Below, piece after piece: positions 5,267-10,938 of a stretch of 10,938 nucleotides of DNA. Each line of letters starts with the position of its first letter. Position 1 is the stretch's first letter. A program made the position numbers and the translations under genes. The notes below the pieces were generated by a model. It was given only the letters and a program-made list of their open reading frames with translations. It was not told the DNA's origin and made no database searches. Origin of the DNA: an uncultured Clostridia bacterium (GTDB taxonomy: Bacteria > Bacillota > Clostridia > Oscillospirales > Acutalibacteraceae); NCBI GenBank assembly GCA_947165615.1, contig CAMVBD010000019.1, positions 1 to 10,938 on the forward strand. The letters are read 5' to 3'.

Positions 5267-5312
5267 TGTAAGTATCCGTTAAAAAATAGGGGAGCGGAGC
5301 TCTTTAAAGGTA

Positions 5313-5341
5313 TTGAAATCACCTTTTTCGTTTGATATAAT
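5313..5341 (+). promoter_or_regulatory. Consensus promoter of the integrase gene
   Basis: TTGAAA at 5313-5318, a 17-bp spacer and a perfect TATAAT at 5336-5341. Transcription would start near 5347-5350, giving a leader of about 37 nt. An AAAGGT/ACCTTT inverted repeat (5306-5326) spans the -35 box and could be a regulator site, possibly for Xis. Confidence 0.85.
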
Positions 5342-5353
5342 AAACAACGTATG

Positions 5354-5378
5354 GGCTCTTTTCCCAAAGAAAGGAGCC
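5354..5378 (+). promoter_or_regulatory. Hairpin covering the integrase ribosome binding site
   Basis: GGCTCTTTTC (5354-5363) pairs with GAAAGGAGCC (5369-5378) over 10 bp (one T-G pair) around a CCAAA loop. The 3' arm contains AAAGGAG (5370-5376), the ribosome binding site 9 nt before the integrase ATG. In the predicted transcript the site would be hidden unless the helix is opened. Confidence 0.65.
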
Positions 5379-5385
5379 ACTGCAA

Positions 5386-6657
5386 ATGGCAAAAAATAAA
5401 AACGGCAAAGAACTCGGCAAAGGGATCTCGCAGAGAAAGGACGGCCGTTATTCCGCGAGATTTGTTACCGGGAGCGGAAAACGTGTCGAAAAGTATTTCC
5501 ACTCGCTGCATGAGGCGCGGAACTGGCTTCTGCAGGCGAAGGCGCAGGAGGTTGTGCATGCCGACAGCGTATCTCTTCCGGAGGACGCCGTTGAGGAAGC
5601 GGAAGCTCCGCTTTCCTCCGCGACGACGGTTGACGACTGGTTCGATTTCTGCCAGACAACGCTGTGGGCGGATCTTGCCCCGAACACAAGGCGCAACCGG
5701 CAGGAGCGGTACGACATCAACATTAAGCCCCTGATCGGTCACCTGTCGCTTGAAAACGTGAAGCCGCTTCATTGCATCTCGATCCTGAACGGTATGGAAA
5801 AACCGTATAACAAGCAGGGAAAGGTGTATGCCGGCAGCACGATCCGGCAGACGTACATCGTTCTGGGCATCATGTTTCGTGCCGCGGTGGACAACGGTTT
5901 TCTTCTCCGGCATCCGATGGACGGTATCTCCTTCAAAAAACCGGTCAGAGCGGTGGACGATATCCGCTTCCTCTCCGTGGAGGAGCAAAAGCGATTCCTT
6001 GCGGCCGCGGACGCGTCGCACAACAGCAGACAGTACCGCCTGCTGCTGGAAACCGGTCTGCGCACGGGCGAGCTGGTCGGTCTGACCTTCGGCGACGTCG
6101 ATTTTACACACCGCACGCTGACGGTCAACCGGAGTCTGGAATACCGGCACTCCGCCGGGGAGTGGCGGGCAGGCCCGCCGAAATCCATGGCAGGCTACCG
6201 CACCATCCACCTGACGCAAACGGCGATGGATATCCTCACGCAACTCAAGGAAGAGCAGCCCTACCGCAAGGAAGCGCCGGAGCTGGAGCAGATCCTGCCG
6301 TATAAGGACAAGCGGGCGAACAATATCCGCTATCTGAACATGAAGGATCTGGTTTTCATCAACTTCCGCACGGGGATGCCCACAAAGAACTCCGCTTACG
6401 ACACGCACCTGTACAAGCTCTGTGAAAAAGCGGGGATCCGCCCATTCTGCATGCACGCGCTGCGGCATACCTTTGCCACGCGCTGCATCGAATACGGGAT
6501 CCGGCCGAAGGTTTTGCAGCAGATCCTGGGGCATTCCTCGCTCAAAACGACGATGGACAGATACGTCCATAACACCGAGGACGCCATGGCCGACGCGGTA
6601 AATCTTTTTGAAGAGGGCTGCCGTGAAAATGGCGTAAGCATTTTAAAAATGGCGTAA
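5386..6657 (+). CDS. int: Tyrosine recombinase / integrase of the element
   Basis: A 423-residue site-specific recombinase of the Tn916/phage integrase class. Residues 12-50 (GISQRKDGRYSARFV, then KYFHSLHEARNWL) form an AP2-like arm-binding domain, 80-180 the SAM-like core-binding domain (TVDDWFDFCQTTLWADLAPN), and 190-405 the catalytic domain. The full catalytic set is visible: R226 (ETGLRTGEL), K266 in the beta-hairpin (PPKSMAGYRT), H357 and R360 (HALRHTFA), H383 (LGHSS) and nucleophile Y393 (MDRYVH). The enzyme should therefore be active. The start is set by AAAGGAG 9 nt upstream. The last codons ATG GCG TAA lie inside one of four AAAATGGCGTAA repeats, so the gene runs into the attachment region as is usual for element ends. 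No terminator follows, so its transcript may enter ychF. Confidence 0.96.
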   Translation: MAKNKNGKELGKGISQRKDGRYSARFVTGSGKRVEKYFHSLHEARNWLLQAKAQEVVHADSVSLPEDAVEEAEAPLSSATTVDDWFDFCQTTLWADLAPNTRRNRQERYDINIKPLIGHLSLENVKPLHCISILNGMEKPYNKQGKVYAGSTIRQTYIVLGIMFRAAVDNGFLLRHPMDGISFKKPVRAVDDIRFLSVEEQKRFLAAADASHNSRQYRLLLETGLRTGELVGLTFGDVDFTHRTLTVNRSLEYRHSAGEWRAGPPKSMAGYRTIHLTQTAMDILTQLKEEQPYRKEAPELEQILPYKDKRANNIRYLNMKDLVFINFRTGMPTKNSAYDTHLYKLCEKAGIRPFCMHALRHTFATRCIEYGIRPKVLQQILGHSSLKTTMDRYVHNTEDAMADAVNLFEEGCRENGVSILKMA

Positions 6658-6690
6658 AATCCCTTCAAAAATGGCGTAAAAATGGCGTAA
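6626..6690. repeat. Four AAAATGGCGTAA direct repeats: probable arm-type integrase sites
   Basis: Exact 12-bp copies at 6626-6637, 6646-6657, 6668-6679 and 6679-6690 (starts spaced 20, 22 and 11 bp). The second includes the integrase stop codon. Arm-binding domains of Tn916/lambda-type integrases bind short direct repeats of this kind next to the crossover site. I did not find the repeat at the left side of the window. Confidence 0.75.
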
Positions 6691-6695
6691 AACCG

Positions 6696-6718
6696 AAGGG
6701 TAAACGTCGAAAACCCTT
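6696..6718. other. Candidate attachment core (right end) upstream of ychF
   Basis: AAGGGT (6696-6701) and ACCCTT (6713-6718) form an inverted repeat around 11 nt, the size expected for integrase core sites flanking a strand-exchange region. It sits between the arm-type repeats and the ychF ribosome binding site. The only left-side resemblance is at 716-730, matching 13 of 15 bases of 6710-6724. Confidence 0.4.
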
Positions 6719-6743
6719 GAAATATAAGGAGATGTGATAAAAC

Positions 6744-7838
6744 ATGAAATTAGGCATCGTGGGGCTTCCGAACGTCGGCAAGTCCACGTTATTCAACGCT
6801 TTGACAAACGCCGGGGCGCAGGCCGCGAACTACGCGTTTTGCACCATCGAGCCGAACGTCGGCATCGTGGCCGTGCCGGACAAGCGGCTGGACGCACTGG
6901 CGGACCTTTATCACCCGGACAAGGTGACGCCCGCCACCATCGAATTCGTGGACATTGCCGGCCTCGTGCGCGGCGCGTCCAAGGGCGAGGGCCTCGGCAA
7001 CAAGTTTTTGTCCCACATCCGCGAGGTGGACGCCATCGTCCACGGCGTGCGCTGCTTTGAGGATTCCGACGTCATGCACGTCGAAGGGTCCATTGACCCC
7101 GTGCGCGACATCGAGACCATCAACTACGAACTGATCCTGTCGGACCTCGACGTGCTGCAGCGCCGCATCGACCGCGACGCCAAGGCCATGAAGGGCGACA
7201 AGTCCCTCGGCGCGAACCTTGCGTTTTTTGAGCGGGTCAAGGCGGCCCTCAACGACGGCGTTTCCGCCCGCGCGGTGGAAATGACCGACGACGAAAGGGA
7301 AGTTCTGTCGTCCGTCGCGCTGTTGTCCAGCAAGCCCGTTATTTACGCCTGCAACATGAGCGAGGACGACTTTGCCGCCGGCGTGGAAACGAACGCCAAC
7401 TACCTGCGCGTCGTCGAGTGGGCGGAAAAAGAGGGCAGCGCCGTGCTGCCCATCTGCGCCGAAATGGAGGCGCAGATCGCCGAACTGCCCAAAGACGAGC
7501 GCGAACTGTTTTTGTCGGAACTCGGCATCACGTCCTCGGGTCTTGACAAACTGGTCGAAAAGAGCTACGACCTTTTGGGGCTTATGAGTTACCTGACCGC
7601 CGGCAAGCCCGAGGTGCGCGCGTGGACCATCAAAAAGGGCACCAAGGCGCCGCAGGCCGCGGGCAAGATCCACTCCGATTTCGAGCGCGGCTTTATCCGC
7701 GCGGAGGTCATTTCGTTTGACGATCTCATGGCAAACGGCAGCATGGCTGCCGCGAAGGAAAAGGGCCTTGTCAGAAGTGAAGGAAAGGAGTACGTGATGC
7801 AGGACGGCGACGTCGTTCTGTTCCGCTTTAACGTATAA
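6744..7838 (+). CDS. ychF: Redox-regulated ATPase YchF (OLA1 family)
   Basis: A 364-residue protein, normal for the family. The G1 loop GLPNVGKST (7-15), G3 DIAG (70-73) and NMSE at 204-207 in place of the usual NKxD are diagnostic: YchF is an Obg-type P-loop protein that prefers ATP over GTP. A helical insert follows G3, and the C-terminal TGS domain (about 275-364, ending [11 protein letters not shown]) is complete. In bacteria YchF binds ribosomes and modulates translation under stress. The start is supported by AAGGAG (6727-6732), although its spacing is a little long. With the element immediately upstream, promoter sequence for ychF may now come from the element or from read-through of int. 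The next gene starts 4 nt after its stop. Confidence 0.97.
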   Translation: MKLGIVGLPNVGKSTLFNALTNAGAQAANYAFCTIEPNVGIVAVPDKRLDALADLYHPDKVTPATIEFVDIAGLVRGASKGEGLGNKFLSHIREVDAIVHGVRCFEDSDVMHVEGSIDPVRDIETINYELILSDLDVLQRRIDRDAKAMKGDKSLGANLAFFERVKAALNDGVSARAVEMTDDEREVLSSVALLSSKPVIYACNMSEDDFAAGVETNANYLRVVEWAEKEGSAVLPICAEMEAQIAELPKDERELFLSELGITSSGLDKLVEKSYDLLGLMSYLTAGKPEVRAWTIKKGTKAPQAAGKIHSDFERGFIRAEVISFDDLMANGSMAAAKEKGLVRSEGKEYVMQDGDVVLFRFNV

Positions 7839-7842
7839 GTCT

Positions 7843-8196
7843 ATGAAAAACGAAGCATACGTCGGCGTCATGAAGCCGCTGGACGTGGACGCCAAGGCCG
7901 TCGTCACCATCACGGTCGGCGAGGATCATACCGTCCTGACGGCAGAAGCCGAAACCGAGGGCGGCACGCGCCTCGAGGAATGCGCCGCGGTTTTGTGCGA
8001 ACAGCTGGTCGGCAAGGACGCGCGCGACTTCTTCCAGATGAACAACAACGTCATTTACTACAACATCGAGCCGGACCTGACCCTGTCCGAGCTCTGGCAG
8101 GCGTCGGTCGCGGTCATGGCCGCCAAACGCGCCGCCGCGGACTACTGCCGCAAAAACGGCATCCCCTACGACGCCGGAAGCTGCCAGTGCGTGTAA
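7843..8196 (+). CDS. Small conserved-looking protein translationally coupled to ychF, function uncertain
   Basis: A 117-residue protein starting 4 nt after the ychF stop without a clear ribosome binding site of its own, so translation is probably coupled. Its pattern, with an N-terminal beta region (AVVTITVGEDHTVLTAEAET), a helix with LEECAAVLCEQLVGKDARDF, a central segment and a final helix SVAVMAAKRAAADYCRKNGI ending DAGSCQCV, resembles the layout of NifU/IscU-type scaffold proteins. That is a helix after a small strand domain and a closing AxxAxxAAIxDY helix. The cysteines do not clearly match the three IscU ligands, so I do not claim iron-sulfur assembly. There is no signal peptide or membrane segment. 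Confidence 0.7.
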   Translation: MKNEAYVGVMKPLDVDAKAVVTITVGEDHTVLTAEAETEGGTRLEECAAVLCEQLVGKDARDFFQMNNNVIYYNIEPDLTLSELWQASVAVMAAKRAAADYCRKNGIPYDAGSCQCV

Positions 8197-8198
8197 AG

Positions 8199-8213
8199 CC
8201 GCGCAAAGCGCGG
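8199..8213 (+). other. GC-rich hairpin after the ychF operon
   Basis: CCGCGC-AAA-GCGCGG directly after the stop codon at 8196. It lacks a T run, so it is a weak terminator at best or an mRNA 3' stabilising hairpin. Confidence 0.4.
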
Positions 8214-8240
8214 CGGATACACGGAAGTCCGATCATTCAT

Positions 8241-8362
8241 AAATTCAAAATGCAAAATACAGAATGCAGAATTTCGGATGGGACTTCGTCCCATACCCTG
8301 TTCTTATAATGCGAGCCGCAGGCTCCGGGATTTTGTATTTTACATTCTGCATTCTGCATTTG
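8241..8362. repeat. Palindromic intergenic repeat (MITE-like) with AGAATGCA-type ends
   Basis: The left end (AAATTCAAAATGCAAAATAC, then AGAATGCAGAATTTCGG) and the right end (CCGGGATTTTGTATTTTACA, then TTCTGCATTCTGCATTTGG) are imperfect inverted copies of about 35 bp. The middle holds two further hairpins, ATGGGA-CTTCG-TCCCAT (8278-8294) and GAGCC-GCA-GGCTC (8313-8325). It is non-coding and lies between the ychF pair and tldD. Short AGAATGCA-based inverted repeats of this style are dispersed elements in many bacterial genomes; mobility is inferred from structure. Confidence 0.7.
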
Positions 8363-8417
8363 GTTTTCCCGTGTCTCCCCCCCTATGAAACCGGAAACAA
8401 AAAGGAGGTATCCCCCT

Positions 8418-9851
8418 ATGAAAGCACCCTTTTCCCCGTATCTGACGGGGATCCGTCCCGGGCTGCAGGTCATCCTGTCCCGGCTGACGGCTGCATTTGA
8501 CTACGTCAGCATCCTTGCCACCGACTCCAAGGGGCTTGCGGTGCGCATTTCCCGCCACCAGAGAAGCGTGTCCGACGCCACCATGACCACCGAGCGCGGC
8601 GTCGTTGTGCGCGTATGCAGGGACGGACTTTACAGCGAATACGCGTTCAACCGCTTTGATCCCGCAAAGGCGGACGAAAAAGCCGACGAGATCCTGTCCG
8701 CGCTCCGGTCCCAGTTTGCCGTCCTGAAGGCGACAAACTCCGCCGTCTACGACACCCCCGTCCTGCCGGACGAACCAGCGACGCTGTTTGTCGAAAAGGA
8801 GACCGGCATGCTGCCGGAAGAAACCGACATCAAGGCCCTTGTTGAAAAACTTGTCGCCCTGCAGGAGGCGGCGGTCGCCAAGGACGAGCGCGTGATCGAG
8901 TGCATGGTCAACGCCCAGTCCACGCACGTGTGCAAGCTGTTTCTGACGCAAAACCGCGACCTGTCGCAGTCCTACGTCTATTCCGAGGGCGTCATCGTCC
9001 CGTTTATGTCCGACGGCGAAAAGACCGTCAACGGCTACGAGGGCGTGTCCGGCATCGTCGGCCCCGAAATTTTCGACGAACTGGCGTCCCATCTGGACAA
9101 GGCCGTGTCCACCGCCGCCGAACTGCTGTCTGCCGGGCGCATCGAGCCCGGGGAGTACGACGTCATCACGTCCCCCGAGGTGTCGGGTCTCATCGCGCAC
9201 GAGGCCTTCGGCCACGGTGTGGAAATGGACATGTTCGTCAAAAACCGCGCGCTCGGCAAGGAATACATTGACAAGCGCGTCGGCTCCGACTTTGTCACGA
9301 TGCACGAGGGGGCTCTCTGCGCCGAGGACGTGACCACCTACGCCTTTGACGACGAGGGGACCCTTGCCGGGGACGTCGTGGAGATCGAGCGCGGCATCTT
9401 AAGGACCGGCGTGTGCGACGCGCTGTCCGCCTTGCGCCTCGGCGTCAAGCCCACCGGCAACGGCAAGCGCGAAAACTTTGAGCACAAGGTCTACACCCGC
9501 ATGACGAACACCATTTTCGATTCGGGGGACTCCACCCTTGACGAAATGATCGCGTCGGTCGGGCACGGGTATCTGCTCGAAGGCATGGAAAGCGGCATGG
9601 AGGACCCCAAGCACTGGGGCATCCAGTGCATCATCAAAATGGGCCGCGAGATCAAAGACGGCAAGCTGACCGGCAAGGTCGTCGCGCCCATCATCATGAC
9701 CGGCTACGTGCCGGACCTGCTCGGCAGCGTGTCCATGCTCTCCACGGACCGCGAGGTCTTCGGCAACGGCGGCTGCGGCAAGGGACATAAAGAATGGGTC
9801 AAGGTCGCCGACGGCGGCCCCTATATGAAAATGAAAGCGAGGCTGGGCTGA
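8418..9851 (+). CDS. tldD: TldD family zinc metalloprotease subunit
   Basis: A 477-residue protein. The start is taken at 8418 because AAAGGAGG (8400-8406 area) lies before it, while the in-frame ATG at 8385 has none. The metal site HEAFGH (H261, E262, H266; HExxxH) and the C-terminal GNGGCGKGHKEW, whose first cysteine C453 is near the position of the third zinc ligand in E. coli TldD, show it is the catalytic subunit. The sequence PAPIIMTG-like segment and GYVPDLLGSVSML also fit. TldD pairs with TldE/PmbA in a cytoplasmic heterodimer that degrades unfolded or short peptides, and in some bacteria it cleaves leader peptides of microcins or modified peptides. The tldE gene overlaps its stop codon. 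No peptide-antibiotic gene is seen nearby, so a general peptidase role is likeliest. Confidence 0.93.
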   Translation: MKAPFSPYLTGIRPGLQVILSRLTAAFDYVSILATDSKGLAVRISRHQRSVSDATMTTERGVVVRVCRDGLYSEYAFNRFDPAKADEKADEILSALRSQFAVLKATNSAVYDTPVLPDEPATLFVEKETGMLPEETDIKALVEKLVALQEAAVAKDERVIECMVNAQSTHVCKLFLTQNRDLSQSYVYSEGVIVPFMSDGEKTVNGYEGVSGIVGPEIFDELASHLDKAVSTAAELLSAGRIEPGEYDVITSPEVSGLIAHEAFGHGVEMDMFVKNRALGKEYIDKRVGSDFVTMHEGALCAEDVTTYAFDDEGTLAGDVVEIERGILRTGVCDALSALRLGVKPTGNGKRENFEHKVYTRMTNTIFDSGDSTLDEMIASVGHGYLLEGMESGMEDPKHWGIQCIIKMGREIKDGKLTGKVVAPIIMTGYVPDLLGSVSMLSTDREVFGNGGCGKGHKEWVKVADGGPYMKMKARLG

Positions 9852-10938
9852 TGACTGAACGACTGACTGCGATCCTAAAGGCTTCCGGCGTGCATGCGTG
9901 GGAGGTCACCGATACCGAAACCGGCGCCTGGGAGTTCTATTTTATCCGCCACAGGCTGGATCAGAACCGCGTATCTTCCGTGCGCCACGTCAAGGCGACG
10001 GTCTATGAGACGACGGACGGCTGCAAGACCCTCGGCGCCGCGACGGCGGAGGTGCCGCTGAATGCGACCGACGACGAAATAAAGGCGCTGGTCGCCGACC
10101 TCTCCTACCGCGCCTCCCTTGTCAAAAACGCGTACTACACGCTCAACCCCGCCGCCGTCTGCAAGGAGGCGGGCGAGGCTCCCGACCTTGCCGCCATTGC
10201 GACAGCCTACATCGAGACCATGAAGGCCCTGCCCGAGACGGAGACGGAGGATATCAACAGTTACGAGATCTTCGTCAAGGGGATCACGCGGCGCTTTCTG
10301 TCTTCGACCGGCACGGACGTCGTCGAGCGCTACCCGTCCTCCATGGCGGAAGTCATCGTTAACGCCCGCCGCGAGGGGCATGAGATCGAACTTTACCGCA
10401 ATTTCACGTCCGGCGAGTGCGACCCCGCCGTCCTGAAGGAGGAGCTTGCCGCCGCCATGAAGCAGGGCCGCGACCGTCTGGTCGCCGAACAGACGCCCGC
10501 CCTCGGCAAGATCCCGGTGGTCTTCTCCTCCGACGACGCGTGCGAGATCTATCAGTACTTCCAGTCGCATCTCGACCCCGCCATGCTTTTGCGGCATTTT
10601 TCGGACTGGGAGATCGGCAAGCCCGTCGCCGAGGACCTTGCGGGCGACCGCCTGACCATTCGGACGGTGAAAACGCTGCCCGGCTCCTCCAAAAACTTCT
10701 CCTTTGACCGCGAGGGCGCGCCCATCCGCGACGAGGTGCTCATGGACGCCGGCGTGCCGCGCTTTTTCACCGGCGGGCGCATGTTCTCGTGCCTGATGGG
10801 GCTGGAGAACACCTTCATCCCGACGAACATCGTCTTTGAGGGCGGCACGAAGACCGAGGAGGAGATCCGCTCCGGCGCGTACCTGGAGGCCGTGGAATTT
10901 TCCGACTTCCAGGTCGATCCCATTGCCGGGGACGTCTT
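9851..10938 (+). CDS. tldE: TldE/PmbA-type partner subunit, 3' end missing
   Basis: The ATG at 9851 overlaps the tldD stop by one base (TGATG), the usual sign of translational coupling. The frame stays open to the window edge, giving 362 residues, about four fifths of a typical 440-450 residue PmbA. It has no HExxxH motif, as expected of the non-catalytic TldE partner. Visible landmarks are DEIKALVADLSYRASLVKNA, an internal VFSSDDACEIYQYFQSHL, and GSSKNFSFDREGAPIRDEVL, then MDAGVPRFFTGGRMFSCLMG in the region where this family carries RDExxxxxG, and finally YLEAVEFSDFQVDPIAGDV near the edge (family FSxFxxDxxTGDFS). It would shape the peptide tunnel of the TldD-TldE heterodimer. The assignment rests on gene order and these motifs. 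Confidence 0.85.
   Translation, partial: MTERLTAILKASGVHAWEVTDTETGAWEFYFIRHRLDQNRVSSVRHVKATVYETTDGCKTLGAATAEVPLNATDDEIKALVADLSYRASLVKNAYYTLNPAAVCKEAGEAPDLAAIATAYIETMKALPETETEDINSYEIFVKGITRRFLSSTGTDVVERYPSSMAEVIVNARREGHEIELYRNFTSGECDPAVLKEELAAAMKQGRDRLVAEQTPALGKIPVVFSSDDACEIYQYFQSHLDPAMLLRHFSDWEIGKPVAEDLAGDRLTIRTVKTLPGSSKNFSFDREGAPIRDEVLMDAGVPRFFTGGRMFSCLMGLENTFIPTNIVFEGGTKTEEEIRSGAYLEAVEFSDFQVDPIAGDV

Larger units (their letters stand above)
716..6724 (+). mobile_element. Putative integrative/mobilizable element (or right part of a larger one) with Xis/Int next to ychF
   Basis: The right end is well supported. A Tn916-type excisionase and a tyrosine integrase point toward the boundary, the integrase gene ends within four AAAATGGCGTAA direct repeats, and a 6-bp inverted repeat with 11-nt spacer (6696-6718) is a candidate crossover core just before ychF. 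Cargo families (DUF6017, DUF6100 and the 294-residue protein at 3371) are ones I associate with Firmicutes ICEs and IMEs. No relaxase or conjugation gene is present between 500 and 6657, so it may be a satellite that borrows transfer functions, or a remnant. The left coordinate is only a guess from an imperfect 15-bp match. If the LPXTG gene is cargo, the element extends beyond the window. Confidence 0.6.

Noticed and set aside
5351..5734. 127-codon frame starting at the near-leaderless ATG before int
   Set aside because: It overlaps int in another frame, is Arg-rich and shows no domain; only its start is of interest as a possible leader peptide.
5056..6570. 504-codon open frame on the minus strand opposite xis/int
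   Set aside because: It mirrors a clear integrase with all catalytic residues; its own product is Arg/Val-rich without domains or a ribosome binding site.
6789..7913. Long minus-strand frame opposite ychF
   Set aside because: Shadow of a highly conserved gene in GC-rich DNA.

Overview
The window looks like chromosomal DNA of a moderately GC-rich, low-salt-tract Gram-positive bacterium of the Firmicutes, probably a gut Clostridia/Oscillospirales-type organism. The evidence is AGGAGG-type ribosome binding sites, a sortase-anchored (LPXTG) SpaA-type surface protein, and protein families (DUF6017, DUF6100, Tn916-like Xis and Int) that are common in integrative elements of gut Clostridia. No species can be named from the sequence alone.

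Layout. (1) Positions 1-498 hold the 3' end of a wall-anchored SpaA/Cna_B-type protein gene and a strong terminator. (2) About 500-6724 looks like a small integrative element or the right part of a larger one. In order it holds a non-coding left stretch, a frameshifted helix-turn-helix regulator gene, a 31-codon ORF, a stand-alone DUF6017 gene (the C-terminal domain of RepA-type replication initiators), 730 bp of repeat-rich non-coding DNA, a conserved element protein of unknown function, a DUF6100 gene overlapping a Tn916-type excisionase, and a tyrosine integrase. The integrase gene ends inside a set of four 12-bp direct repeats that look like arm-type binding sites, followed by a candidate core site. 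No relaxase, coupling protein or type IV secretion gene is visible, so within this window it is a mobilizable or satellite element or a remnant. (3) From 6744 onward are ordinary housekeeping genes on the + strand: ychF, a small gene coupled to it, a palindromic intergenic repeat, and a tldD-tldE metalloprotease pair cut by the window end.

The element is notable for its control DNA. Two paralogous modules (938-1038 and 1817-1918) each contain a promoter with a 17-bp spacer, a near-identical transcript start block (GTATCGTC-AAAATTGTAA) and an intrinsic terminator about 45 nt into the transcript. A third promoter sits in an AT-rich array of seven GATAAGAT octamers in both orientations just before the replication-domain gene, which fits an iteron or operator/origin region. 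A tandem array of four 55-56 bp repeats lies after that gene. Intrinsic terminators stand 34-53 nt before four element start codons. The integrase has a consensus promoter and a hairpin that buries its ribosome binding site.

Working model (inference): the HTH regulator and attenuated short transcripts keep the element quiet. DUF6017 and the GATAAGAT and 56-bp repeats concern its replication, Xis and Int move it, and integration has placed it directly upstream of ychF.
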